From positions 1 through 52,923 of the forward strand of contig JAWXCM010000428.1 of NCBI GenBank assembly GCA_034408745.1: a DNA stretch of 52,923 bases, read 5' to 3'. How positions within the stretch are numbered: the stretch's first letter is position 1; each line of letters begins with the position of its first letter. Origin of the DNA: JAWXCM01 sp034408745. Lineage in GTDB: Bacteria; Acidobacteriota; Terriglobia; Bryobacterales; Bryobacteraceae. Position numbers and translations under genes: made by a program. Below the pieces are notes generated by a model. The model ran no database searches, had not been told where the DNA came from, and saw nothing but the letters and a program-made list of their open reading frames with translations. Of the stretch, positions 15,593 through 24,056 are shown piece after piece.

Positions 15593-17638
15593 ATGGAATC
15601 CGTGGACAACCCGCTGCTAGAAATCCAGTTTCGCATTCCGTTCGACAGAATTCGAGCGGAACAGGTGGAGGCCGCTGTCGATCAGCTTCTGGCGGAGGCT
15701 CGCCAGCGTCAAAAAGAACTGGCAGAGAGCACCGGGCAACGCACGTTTGAGAATACTCTGCTGGCGCTCGAGAGCATGACCGAGCAGCTGGATTACGCTC
15801 TTGGCGTAACCCGGCACCTGGAATCTGTGGCTACGTATCCCGAATTCCGGGAAGCATTTAACCGAATTCAGCCGAAGGCCAGTCTGTTCTATACGGAAAT
15901 CGTGCTCGACCCGGGGCTGTGGCAAATTCTGCGGGAATATGCCGACACGCCCGAAGCGAGGGCCCTTAGCGGAACTCGCGCCCGGTTCCTCAAAAAGACG
16001 ATGGACGGTTTCCGCCGTCAGGGCGCCGAGCTTGACGACGCCGGCAAGGAACGGCTGAAGCTTATCGATGTGGAGTTGGCTCAGATAACTACACGGTTCT
16101 CTGAGCACGTGCTCGACGCGACGAACGCTTTTGAGTTGGTTATCACGGACGAAGCGCGGTTGTCCGGACTGCCGGAGAGCGCGCTCGACGCGGCCAGGGA
16201 GAGCGCCAAAGCCAGGGGACTCGACGGATGGCGATTCACGCTTCAGGCGCCCAGCTATAACGCGGTCCTCACGTACCTCGCCGATTCGGTCACACGCGAG
16301 CTTTTGTATCGCGCGTTCATGACCAGGGCGACTTCAGGTGACCTCGATAACGGCCCTCTCATCGAGCGCATCGTCGAATTGAGAAAAGAGAAGGCTACGG
16401 TTCTCAGGTTCGACAATTTCGCAGACCTGGTGCTGGAAGACCGCATGGCGCATGACGGTGAGAAGGCACTGACATTTCTGCGGGAGTTGCTTACCAAAAC
16501 CGAGGGCTTTTTCGCCCTTGAGAATCAGAATTTGCAGGAATACCGGCGCGATCTCGAAGGCCCGGGCTCACCGGAACCGCAGCCGTGGGACATCGCTTAT
16601 TACGCCGAGAAGCTCCGGTCCAGCCTCTACGATTTCGACGAGGAGGCGCTGCGGCCCTACTATCCGCTGCCGCAGGTGGTGAGCGGAATGTTTGAGCTGG
16701 TGGAGCGGCTTTACGGCATTCGCGTCAAGGAGGAATCGGGTGTCCCCGTGTGGGATCCCGAGGTCCGCTACTACTCCATCACCGACGCCGAGGGAACCCG
16801 GCTGGGGTGCTTCTATGCGGACTGGTACCCGCGGGAGAACAAACGTGCCGGAGCATGGATGGACGGCTTCCTGACCGGTCATCCTGAGCCAGACGGCAGC
16901 TTTCGGCCGCATCTCGGACTGATTTGCGGCAACCTGACTCCGCCGCTGGCGGGCAAACCAGCTCTGTTGACTCACCGGGAAGTGGAGACTGTTTTCCACG
17001 AATTCGGACATTTGCTGCATCACTGTTTGAGCCGTGTGGAAATTCGCAGCCTCGCGGGCACCAGCGTGGCCTGGGATTTCGTCGAATTGCCTTCGCAAAT
17101 CATGGAAAACTGGTGCTGGGAGCGTCCTTCACTGGATCTTTTTGCCCGGGATTATCGGACAGGAAATTCGATTCCGGAGGACCTGTTCCAGAAGATGAAG
17201 CGTGCCCGTACCTTCCGTGCGGCCAACGTCCAGATGCGCCAGATTGGCTTCGGCACAGTGGACCTGTTACTGCACCTGAGCTACGACCCGAAGCGCGACG
17301 GACCCGTTCTGGCGTGGGCCCGCGACCAGATTCAGCCTTTCGCACCCGCGCCGCTGATGCCCGATTACGGCATGATCGCCGGTTTCACGCATCTGTTCGC
17401 GAGTCCAGTCGGCTATGCGGCCGGATATTATTCCTACAAATGGGCTGAAGTTCTCGACGCCGATGCGTTCACACGATTCCTGGAAGCGGGCGTCTTTAGC
17501 TCTGAAGTGGGACGGGAATTCCGTGACAAAATCCTCTCAAAAGGCGACTCGGAGGACCCTGCGGACCTGTTTCGCAGTTTCATGGGGCGAGACCCGGACG
17601 CAGGCGCACTGCTCCGCCGCTCCGGTTTGATTCAGTAG
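15593..17638 (+). CDS. M3 family metallopeptidase (oligopeptidase A-like)
   Basis: This 681-residue cytoplasmic peptidase has the M3 zinc motif HEFGHLLHH (~468-476), with the third ligand Glu in the following helix (SQIMENWCWE). The substrate-binding FMGRDP block near the C-terminus and the GYYSYKWAEVLDADAF region are family signatures. Length matches oligopeptidase A/PrlC and thimet-like enzymes, which degrade short peptides such as cleaved signal peptides. No signal peptide is visible. I use ATG 15593; a GTG two codons upstream (15587) abuts the divergent GTG at 15586. Confidence 0.93.
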   Translation: MESVDNPLLEIQFRIPFDRIRAEQVEAAVDQLLAEARQRQKELAESTGQRTFENTLLALESMTEQLDYALGVTRHLESVATYPEFREAFNRIQPKASLFYTEIVLDPGLWQILREYADTPEARALSGTRARFLKKTMDGFRRQGAELDDAGKERLKLIDVELAQITTRFSEHVLDATNAFELVITDEARLSGLPESALDAARESAKARGLDGWRFTLQAPSYNAVLTYLADSVTRELLYRAFMTRATSGDLDNGPLIERIVELRKEKATVLRFDNFADLVLEDRMAHDGEKALTFLRELLTKTEGFFALENQNLQEYRRDLEGPGSPEPQPWDIAYYAEKLRSSLYDFDEEALRPYYPLPQVVSGMFELVERLYGIRVKEESGVPVWDPEVRYYSITDAEGTRLGCFYADWYPRENKRAGAWMDGFLTGHPEPDGSFRPHLGLICGNLTPPLAGKPALLTHREVETVFHEFGHLLHHCLSRVEIRSLAGTSVAWDFVELPSQIMENWCWERPSLDLFARDYRTGNSIPEDLFQKMKRARTFRAANVQMRQIGFGTVDLLLHLSYDPKRDGPVLAWARDQIQPFAPAPLMPDYGMIAGFTHLFASPVGYAAGYYSYKWAEVLDADAFTRFLEAGVFSSEVGREFRDKILSKGDSEDPADLFRSFMGRDPDAGALLRRSGLIQ

Positions 17639-17754
17639 AATATTCAGCCAATTTGCGTAAGAACTGCGCGACCAGGTCTTCCCCTGTATCGCTAAGGTAC
17701 TGACGGTACAAGTCTGGCGAGGAAATTGCCCTCTGAAGTGCCGGAGGCAATTGC

Positions 17755-18441
17755 ATGAAGCTTCAACAACACTTGTTCCGAGGAATTCTTTGCGCTGGTC
17801 TGGCCGCCGGCCTTTCTTTCGCCCAGAGCAGTCCTACAGAGACAACTCCCGCTCAGTCCGGCCAGGAGACCAGCACCAGTGGCGATCGGAGCCGCCAGTC
17901 GGACCAGGCGAGCACTGACCGTAAGGCGTCCAAAATCGGTATCGCCAAAACAGGTCACGCCGCAGGCGCAGCCGGCAACTCTGACGCATCGATGGTCGGC
18001 AAGATGGACCACGAGTTCATGACCAAAGCGGCCATGGGCGGGATGATGGAAGTCCAGGCGGCACAAATGGCGCAGCAGAAGGCATCGAGTCAGGAAGTCA
18101 GGGACTATGCCCGAAAGCTGGAGCACGACCACAGCCTGGCGAACGACAAGCTGAAAGCCATCGCTAAGGAACGCCAGGTGTCACTCCCGACAGACGTCGG
18201 TGCGGAGCACAAGGCAATGATCGGCAGGCTCAATGCGCTTTCCGGCGCCGAGTTCGACAAGGCATACATGAAGGCGATGGTTGCCGATCACCGGAAGGAC
18301 ATCAGGGAATTCGAAAAGGCTTCGAATCGCAGCATGGATTCGGACCTGAAGAACTTCGCTTCCAGCACGCTTCCTACGCTCAAAGAGCATCTCCAGCAGG
18401 CCGGGCAACTCAACGGCTCGACTCGTTCACGCAAGCAATAA
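17755..18441 (+). CDS. Exported DUF4142 protein
   Basis: This 228-residue protein has a signal peptide (RGILCAGLAAGLSFAQS) and a ~55-residue Ser/Thr/Gln-rich low-complexity linker. A DUF4142 four-helix ferritin-like domain follows, with DHEFMTKAAMGGMMEVQAAQMA, VRDYARKLEHDHSLANDKLK, FDKAYMKAMVADHRKDIREF and FASSTLPTLKEHL. The His/Asp/Glu pattern could bind a metal pair, but DUF4142 function is not established; members are often stress-induced periplasmic proteins. A Shine-Dalgarno (CCGGAGG) lies about 7 bases before ATG 17755. It ends at a strong shared terminator. Confidence 0.9.
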   Translation: MKLQQHLFRGILCAGLAAGLSFAQSSPTETTPAQSGQETSTSGDRSRQSDQASTDRKASKIGIAKTGHAAGAAGNSDASMVGKMDHEFMTKAAMGGMMEVQAAQMAQQKASSQEVRDYARKLEHDHSLANDKLKAIAKERQVSLPTDVGAEHKAMIGRLNALSGAEFDKAYMKAMVADHRKDIREFEKASNRSMDSDLKNFASSTLPTLKEHLQQAGQLNGSTRSRKQ

Positions 18442-18476
18442 CGGCACAAATCAAATCCGCTGTTGAGTTCGGCTAT

Positions 18477-18511
18477 GGAAGAGGCACCGGCTTGTCGCTG
18501 GTGCCTCTTCC
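18477..18511. terminator. Bidirectional terminator
   Basis: A 12-bp perfect inverted repeat (18477-18488 with 18500-18511), extended inward by three further pairs including one G-T, encloses a 5-base loop and is followed by TGTTT. It sits between the convergent DUF4142 and zinc-ribbon genes. Confidence 0.85.
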
Positions 18512-18514
18512 TGT

Positions 18515-19009
18515 TTAGAACGTCCGCTGTTCTGCTACCGACCGGTCCGCGAGCTCGCCGATCACCGGCAATGAGTACGACTCGTTGTGACTAGTCTTGA
18601 TCATCATGAAGATCCAGGCAATAAACACAACAATGTGCAGCAGACCGCCTACTGCGTGCAGAGCCCGGACGTCCGAGTAGTGAAGGATGGGGTCGATCAC
18701 CATTTTCACCAGCAGCCAAACCACGAAAAGATACAGTCCCTGAAACGCGTGAAAGCGTACGTTACGGTCTTTCTGGAAACGCGGTGACGCTAAAATTACG
18801 ACGGACGCGATCCAGCCCATCCAGGGCACATAGCAGAGGATTGACGCAGTGCGCGGGGTCACATTGTTAAGCAGGTCGCTGACGGGCGGAGGCGCGCCCG
18901 ACGCGTTGAACGAGGACGCCGCCGGATCCGGCTTTTGCGCCAGGCCGCATTTGGCGCAGAACTTGTCCGTGTTGCCGACCTCGGTTCCGCAATTTGTACA
19001 GTAAGGCAT
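18515..19009 (-). CDS. Zinc-ribbon membrane protein (DUF4870-like)
   Basis: This 164-residue protein has an N-terminal zinc ribbon with two CxxC pairs (YCTNCG and FCAKCG), a short Pro/Ala linker and a membrane domain with about three helices (56-76, 90-108, 120-138). The motif RFHAFQGLYLFV is typical of DUF4870-type (TIC20-like) small membrane proteins. Function unknown. ATG 19009 starts directly with the zinc ribbon. It is divergent from the MBL-fold gene at 19089. Confidence 0.82.
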   Translation of the reverse strand: MPYCTNCGTEVGNTDKFCAKCGLAQKPDPAASSFNASGAPPPVSDLLNNVTPRTASILCYVPWMGWIASVVILASPRFQKDRNVRFHAFQGLYLFVVWLLVKMVIDPILHYSDVRALHAVGGLLHIVVFIAWIFMMIKTSHNESYSLPVIGELADRSVAEQRTF

Positions 19010-19088
19010 CCACTTAGGTATACGTTACGAGACCCGTCGCGGTTCACGCAACGTTTGTCTGGCTTACGCCTTCCGGGGTAATGATACG

Positions 19089-20099
19089 ATGCGGACAATG
19101 CGCATTATTCGTGGACTCGTGCTCTCAGGCCTCCTGATCACGGCTTCTGTGTGGGCGGCGAAGCCGCTCGAGGTGTTCTTTATCGACGTGGAGGGGGGTC
19201 AGGCAACGCTGGTGGTCACGCCGTCGAAGCAATCCATGCTCATTGACGCCGGCTGGCCGGGGTTCAGCAACCGCGACGCGGAACGCATCGCGAAGGTGGC
19301 GAAGAGCGCCGGCGTGAAGGCCATCGATTATCTGGTGGTCACTCACTATCACACCGATCACGTCGGCGGCGTGGGCCAACTGGTGGCGAAGATACCCGTA
19401 AAGAATTTCGTCGACCACGGACCCAACAACGAGTCGGGCCGCCAGCCCGATCAGCTTTACAAAGACTATGAGGAAGCGGCCGCGAAAGGCAAACGCATTA
19501 CCGTCAAGGCCGGCGATTCCATTCCGCTCAAGGGGCTCGACGTAAAGGTGGTAACTGCCAACGGCGCTGCGATACAGGGCAAAGGTCCCGCGAATTCCCT
19601 GTGCAGCAGCGCGCCTTCGTACCCGGAGGACAAGACGGAGAACGCGCGCTCGGTCGGTTTACTGATCACTTACGGCAAGTTCCGCATGATCGACCTTGGC
19701 GACCTGACAAGCCAGCGTGAGCTGGACCTGGTGTGTCCGGAGAACCGCATCGGCAAGGTGGATGTCTATCTCACGACGCACCACGGGCTGGACCAGTCCA
19801 ACGCCAAAGAATTGATCCATGCGTTGCAGCCGCGGGTTGCGGTGATGAACAACGGGGCCCGGAAAGGTGGCACGCCCTCCGCATGGCAGATCATCAAGAG
19901 TTCGCCGGGCCTCGAGGATCTCTGGCAGGTGCATTATTCCATCGCAGGAAAGACCGAGGCCAACTCGCCTGAGACGTTTATCGCCAATCTGGAAGCGCAG
20001 TGTGAGGGTAAGTCGATTCAGCTTTCGGCCAATACCGACGGATCGTTCCGCGTTGTGAACACACGCAACAAGTACTCGAAGACGTACGCTGCCCGCTAG
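19089..20099 (+). CDS. Exported MBL-fold metallohydrolase (ComEC/Rec2-like)
   Basis: This 336-residue protein has a signal peptide (IRGLVLSGLLITASVWA). The metallo-beta-lactamase domain carries DVEGGQATLV, the zinc motif THYHTDHVGG (~80), FVDHGP, DLGDLTSQRE (later Asp ligand) and LTTHHGLDQSNA (His ligand). This arrangement is that of the hydrolase domain of ComEC-like proteins and free-standing ComA-type enzymes, some of which hydrolyse DNA or phosphodiesters. As a free periplasmic protein its substrate is unknown. Two in-frame ATGs (19089 and 19098) could serve; both leave the signal intact. It overlaps the small membrane gene at 20096 by 4 bp. Confidence 0.88.
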   Translation: MRTMRIIRGLVLSGLLITASVWAAKPLEVFFIDVEGGQATLVVTPSKQSMLIDAGWPGFSNRDAERIAKVAKSAGVKAIDYLVVTHYHTDHVGGVGQLVAKIPVKNFVDHGPNNESGRQPDQLYKDYEEAAAKGKRITVKAGDSIPLKGLDVKVVTANGAAIQGKGPANSLCSSAPSYPEDKTENARSVGLLITYGKFRMIDLGDLTSQRELDLVCPENRIGKVDVYLTTHHGLDQSNAKELIHALQPRVAVMNNGARKGGTPSAWQIIKSSPGLEDLWQVHYSIAGKTEANSPETFIANLEAQCEGKSIQLSANTDGSFRVVNTRNKYSKTYAAR

Positions 20100-20410
20100 C
20101 TGTAGAGCAGCCGCACTCCGGCGTAGACGATATATCCGAACCCAATCATCTCGCAAACCCGGAAAATGTTTGCGAACGTCTTGTTGATGAACTCGAACCG
20201 CAGCAACAGACAAAAGATCAGGCCCGCCGCGACGTAGCTGAACTTCCACGTCGTGTCGGGCCACCGGATGCCGATGAATGCAATCGCCGTCCAGAAGATG
20301 AGAGGCCAGTTGTTCTCCAGCGGGCCTGTCAGCCGCTGATAAACGACAAACACGGCCCAGCAGAGCAGAATAACTATCGATACCGTAAAGTTGGTAAGCT
20401 CAAAACCCAT
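20096..20410 (-). CDS. Small three-helix membrane protein at the end of the cytochrome cluster
   Basis: This 104-residue protein has hydrophobic segments at about 8-25, 33-50 and 57-71 plus an amphipathic C-terminal stretch. No family was recognised. It is last in the minus-strand cluster, 9 bp after the MtrB-like gene, so it is likely cotranscribed with the conduit genes. Its stop overlaps the convergent MBL-fold gene by 4 bp. Confidence 0.6.
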   Translation of the reverse strand: MGFELTNFTVSIVILLCWAVFVVYQRLTGPLENNWPLIFWTAIAFIGIRWPDTTWKFSYVAAGLIFCLLLRFEFINKTFANIFRVCEMIGFGYIVYAGVRLLYS

Positions 20411-20419
20411 CGTCGATTT

Positions 20420-22417
20420 CTAGAACATCCAGCTCAGGCTCGTGTAGCCGGTGTGAGCCCGATAGTTCTGAAATCGGAACAAGTCCTCAGAATAGTTATA
20501 GTGCTGGTAGCCCGCATTCCAGCGAATCTGCTTGTGCATCCGGATGGAGAACTTCGCCAGCGGGGAGCCGAAGCTCAGAGGATAACTCTGGTAGCCGAGC
20601 AGTCCCGGGCCGGTCAACGATTCGTAGAAGTTCGACGGGGATGCCATTACGCCGTCTCCTGTGTCCTGCACCCGCGAATAGCCGACCGTCAACTCCGCCC
20701 GAGACCGGATCGCGATCCGTGCGCCGAAATAGCCCGTGTGGATGTTGCTGATGTAACGCGACAGGTCATTCACCTGTGCGGAGTTGAAGAAGTAGGCGAT
20801 GGTGCCCATCGTGTCCAGATGGAGCTTGCTGTAGCTGGCGTCGAAGTTCAGCCAGGGTCTTGCGGCCCACGACGCGTCCGCGGAGTAAGTTCGGCTTCGC
20901 GCGCTGTAAGTGGCAAGCGACACGGAGTTGGTGTTGTAGTTGGCGCGCGTCGAAGCGCTGAGCGTTACGGTGCGGAGTTTGTACTGAACTCGACCGCCGA
21001 CCGCGTGATAGTTCTTCTCGCTAGTCGGATAAATGGGACGGTCCGTGCGTCCGATTTCCACGTCGGCAATGATGCTCAGCGGCTTGATCGGCTGGATTCG
21101 AAAACCGAGGCGGCCAGCGTGCAACTTGTTCGACTGCTCAAAAGACTTGCGCTCGGACTCACCGAAGAACGTGACCTGCTCCACCGAGCGTATCCGCCGG
21201 TCAGAGAACTGATAGCCCGCAAAGACCCCGAAGATTTTGGCCGGCCGGTAATTTACGTCGGTCGAATTGGTGAAGGTGCGAATCCCCAGGTACTGGAAGT
21301 CCAGGTTCGTAAAGGATAGCGTGGCGTTGTCGAACTGGCGCACGCTGCTGTCCCCGTCCATGCGAGTGCTGTGAACGGCGGTGTGGTTCGTGACGGTGAG
21401 CTTCGACGTCGGGAACACAGAGACTGTCAGCGACCCTGAGGTTACCGGCCGCCGAGCGTTGCCGAACACCAGGGTTTGACGGTTGATGGTGCCACCGGGC
21501 CGAAGAATCCCCTGAGCCGATTCGTCAAAGATGAAGTTGCGCCGTCCTCCGGCGTAGGTGAACCGCCCGTTGACGGTGAAGAACTTCGTCTTGTCGTACA
21601 GCAGATTGGCGCGCCAGCTTGCCGTGCTCCCGTGATACGGCTCGTCCCGGCGAAACCCGTTCAGCACGTTCGTGTCGGTCGGATTGAGACCTTGATTCGG
21701 GCCAGACGTCTGCCTGGTGTCGTCGCGGAAATACTCCCAGGCACGGAACAATGACAGCTTCGCGCCCAAAGCCTGTACTTCAAATCCGATCCGGTACTCA
21801 TCCTGCCTGCGGCGAATGTCGGCGAACAACCCAAACTCGTCGTTGCGACTGGTTGAGAGGCTGGTTGTCGACAAGCCGGTACCATCCTGGTCCACGTGCG
21901 AGTAGCCGAGGAATACACGGAACGGACTTTGCGGCAGCAGCACCAGATTGTGGTCCTGCAGCGTCTTGGTTGTGTTGCGGAAATGCTGCCCCGCAGCAAT
22001 TGTTAAGGCCGGATTGAAGTAATCATTCAGGCGCCAGGTCATGTCGTAGCGGTACAGCTTGTTCTTGGCCACGCGCAAGGACGAGTACTCATACGGATCG
22101 TTGCCCAGCCCCTGCGTGGAGAGCAGCAGTTCATCGAAGTACTTGCCGTGGCCGTCCTTCGAATTCACCGTCAGGTTGCCCGACAGCAGCCTCACTCCGT
22201 TGCCGAAGTTCACGTCGCTGCGGTACTTGCCGAGGTTCCCACCCACGGATCGGAAGCGATAGCCGGTCTCAAACGTGTTGGTGATGTTGTAGCCACCCAT
22301 GTCCTCGCCACGAATCGTGCCCAGTGGCGCGTTGGTCGGAGCCACCGTGGGCTGCGCCGTCAGTGCCGCCGAAGCGGCGAGAATCAGCAGAAGCGTTCTG
22401 TTGGTTGTCGTCGTCAT
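20420..22417 (-). CDS. MtrB/PioB-like outer-membrane beta-barrel of a porin-cytochrome conduit
   Basis: This 665-residue protein has a signal peptide ending near Ala-Gln (~22). A long series of alternating amphipathic strands separated by polar loops follows, ending in Phe (SLSWMF) as outer-membrane barrels do. The N-terminus shows the conserved NITNTFETGYRF(R)SVGGN...YRSDVNFGNGVRLL pattern seen in decaheme-associated barrels (TIGR03509-type). In MtrB/PioB the barrel encloses a decaheme cytochrome so electrons can cross the outer membrane. The decaheme gene lies 6 bp upstream, which supports this role. The N-terminal CxxC of some MtrB proteins is absent. Confidence 0.85.
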   Translation of the reverse strand: MTTTTNRTLLLILAASAALTAQPTVAPTNAPLGTIRGEDMGGYNITNTFETGYRFRSVGGNLGKYRSDVNFGNGVRLLSGNLTVNSKDGHGKYFDELLLSTQGLGNDPYEYSSLRVAKNKLYRYDMTWRLNDYFNPALTIAAGQHFRNTTKTLQDHNLVLLPQSPFRVFLGYSHVDQDGTGLSTTSLSTSRNDEFGLFADIRRRQDEYRIGFEVQALGAKLSLFRAWEYFRDDTRQTSGPNQGLNPTDTNVLNGFRRDEPYHGSTASWRANLLYDKTKFFTVNGRFTYAGGRRNFIFDESAQGILRPGGTINRQTLVFGNARRPVTSGSLTVSVFPTSKLTVTNHTAVHSTRMDGDSSVRQFDNATLSFTNLDFQYLGIRTFTNSTDVNYRPAKIFGVFAGYQFSDRRIRSVEQVTFFGESERKSFEQSNKLHAGRLGFRIQPIKPLSIIADVEIGRTDRPIYPTSEKNYHAVGGRVQYKLRTVTLSASTRANYNTNSVSLATYSARSRTYSADASWAARPWLNFDASYSKLHLDTMGTIAYFFNSAQVNDLSRYISNIHTGYFGARIAIRSRAELTVGYSRVQDTGDGVMASPSNFYESLTGPGLLGYQSYPLSFGSPLAKFSIRMHKQIRWNAGYQHYNYSEDLFRFQNYRAHTGYTSLSWMF

Positions 22418-22423
22418 CGTGGG

Positions 22424-23386
22424 TTACCTCAGGAATCGCGCATCGGCATTGCTGCCGTGAATTCGAACGTGGCACGTGGTGCAGTTTCGGAATCGCGGAT
22501 CGGCCATGTTGTGCGACGGGGACTGTGTGGGAATGCCGTCGCCACTTCTGCCGAAGTTGCCCGCGCCATTATGGCATTCGAGGCAGAGGGTGTAGACGAC
22601 GGGCCGCTTCAACAGCTTCGCGTTGGTGGACCCATGCGGATTGTGGCAGCTTTCACAGCCATCTACGCGAACCGCGGCATGCTCGTAAACGAAAGGTCCA
22701 CGGAGGTCGATGTGGCATTTCAGGCAGGCTTCCTCATTGCCCTGTGCGTGTTCCACCATCCTCGGCCTTGCCGACATGCGCCACGTCGGCGCCGGAGTGC
22801 CGTGTGGGTTGTGGCAGTCGGAGCACTGGATCACGCCTTCATTCACGCGGTGCTTGAAAGGCATGTTGAACTGCGCGCGAACCGGAGCATGGCAGGAGTA
22901 ACAAAGGTCAGCCTGACGCTTCGCGAGTAACTGCTTTTGAGACTGAGACTGGTGGATGGAGTGGCACGCCGTGCACGCGACATCGTTCTGCGTGTGCGAC
23001 GACCGGCGAATCTCAGAGCGGCTGAAGTCCTTGCTGTGGCAACGCAGACACGCATCCAGAATCTGTTTCGGCCGGAGTTCTGAAAAAGCGACGATGGTCG
23101 CCTTGCCTCCACGAGCCGCCACATGCGCCTTAGCAGGGCCATGGCACCCTTCGCACCCTGTGTTCCCGGGCGCCAGGTTGCCGGCAGCGACGCTCTTGTA
23201 GTGTGGATTCTTGTAGAAGTTAACCCAGACGTTGGGATGGCAGGTGCGACACACGTTTCCGCCCACATACTCCGACTTCGAGGCTTCGGGAACAGGCTGC
23301 GTCGGTGCCGCTGTTTGCGCGGCGCTCGACGGAGAAACGATGGCAACGAAAAGAAGAACGAGTGCTGCGACGGCGCTCTTCAGCAC
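22424..23386 (-). CDS. Decaheme c-type cytochrome, DmsE/MtrA family
   Basis: This 320-residue exported protein has ten CXXCH motifs: CRTCH, CEGCH, CLRCH, CTACH, CYSCH, CSDCH, CLKCH, CESCH, CLECH and CTTCH. The spacing and the CxxCHNPHG repeats (DCHNPHGTP, SCHNPHGST) are those of DmsE/MtrA periplasmic decahemes, which insert into an MtrB-type barrel and carry electrons across the outer membrane. I place the start at GTG 23386, four bases after the upstream gene's stop, because a clear signal peptide follows (KSAVAALVLLFVAIVSPSSAA). The open frame continues to 23557 but that part shadows the upstream barrel gene. No surface MtrC/OmcA-like multiheme protein is present in the window. Confidence 0.9.
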   Translation of the reverse strand: MLKSAVAALVLLFVAIVSPSSAAQTAAPTQPVPEASKSEYVGGNVCRTCHPNVWVNFYKNPHYKSVAAGNLAPGNTGCEGCHGPAKAHVAARGGKATIVAFSELRPKQILDACLRCHSKDFSRSEIRRSSHTQNDVACTACHSIHQSQSQKQLLAKRQADLCYSCHAPVRAQFNMPFKHRVNEGVIQCSDCHNPHGTPAPTWRMSARPRMVEHAQGNEEACLKCHIDLRGPFVYEHAAVRVDGCESCHNPHGSTNAKLLKRPVVYTLCLECHNGAGNFGRSGDGIPTQSPSHNMADPRFRNCTTCHVRIHGSNADARFLR

Positions 23387-23390
23387 GGGA

Positions 23391-24023
23391 TCAGAATGTG
23401 AACGAGATCCCGGCGGTCGGAACAATGTTGTGGATCCAGCCAGACAGCGAGGCGCCGCTGGCTGGTGCGATAACGCTTTTCGGTACGCCCGCGAAAAAAT
23501 CATGGACGTCAATCCGGAACATGGTTCGCCTGCTGATCGCAAACTTAACTCCTCCACCGAACGATACGAGCGGGCGATACTCGGCCGTTTTCGTCAGCAG
23601 AGCGTAATTCGCCAGCGGCTGTACTGCGTTCTCGGTTCCATTCCCTCGAACGCTCTTGATTCCCGCTCCAAAGGCAACGTAGGGCCGGACCTTTGCGTCG
23701 ACTCCGGCGCTGTGCACCAGAAAGTCGTAATGGATCGCGTGAGCCTCAGCGCCGAACATCACCTTCTGCCCTCCGGAACTCAGTTCCAGATCATTACGCA
23801 GATAGGTGTAGCGGACCTCTCCCCCGAGCTTGTTATACATATTGTGCCCGAGAGTGATTCCAACACCGAATCCGGTCGCAAAACCGGCGTCGGCTGAGCC
23901 ACCGGAGCGCTCAACTTTACTCTTCGTGGAGAAACTACCGCCGCCGTGTAGCCCAAACTCATACTTTTGAGCATACGCGGGAATCGTGAGCAGGAGGACC
24001 GCAAGTGTGTAAAAGCTTCGCAT
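23391..24023 (-). CDS. Outer-membrane beta-barrel protein (small porin-like)
   Basis: This 210-residue protein has a signal peptide (YTLAVLLLTIPAYAQ) and about eight amphipathic strands, with Tyr/Phe at strand ends and a C-terminal Phe (AGISFTF). This fits the eight-stranded OmpW/Opa-like outer-membrane fold (PF13505-type). It lies directly upstream of the decaheme gene with only 4 bp between, so it probably belongs to the same operon. Its contribution to electron transfer is unknown; it could be a structural or adhesin barrel. Confidence 0.8.
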   Translation of the reverse strand: MRSFYTLAVLLLTIPAYAQKYEFGLHGGGSFSTKSKVERSGGSADAGFATGFGVGITLGHNMYNKLGGEVRYTYLRNDLELSSGGQKVMFGAEAHAIHYDFLVHSAGVDAKVRPYVAFGAGIKSVRGNGTENAVQPLANYALLTKTAEYRPLVSFGGGVKFAISRRTMFRIDVHDFFAGVPKSVIAPASGASLSGWIHNIVPTAGISFTF

Positions 24024-24056
24024 ATAAGTTGTTTCGGCCCTTTCGTAAACTGTTCG

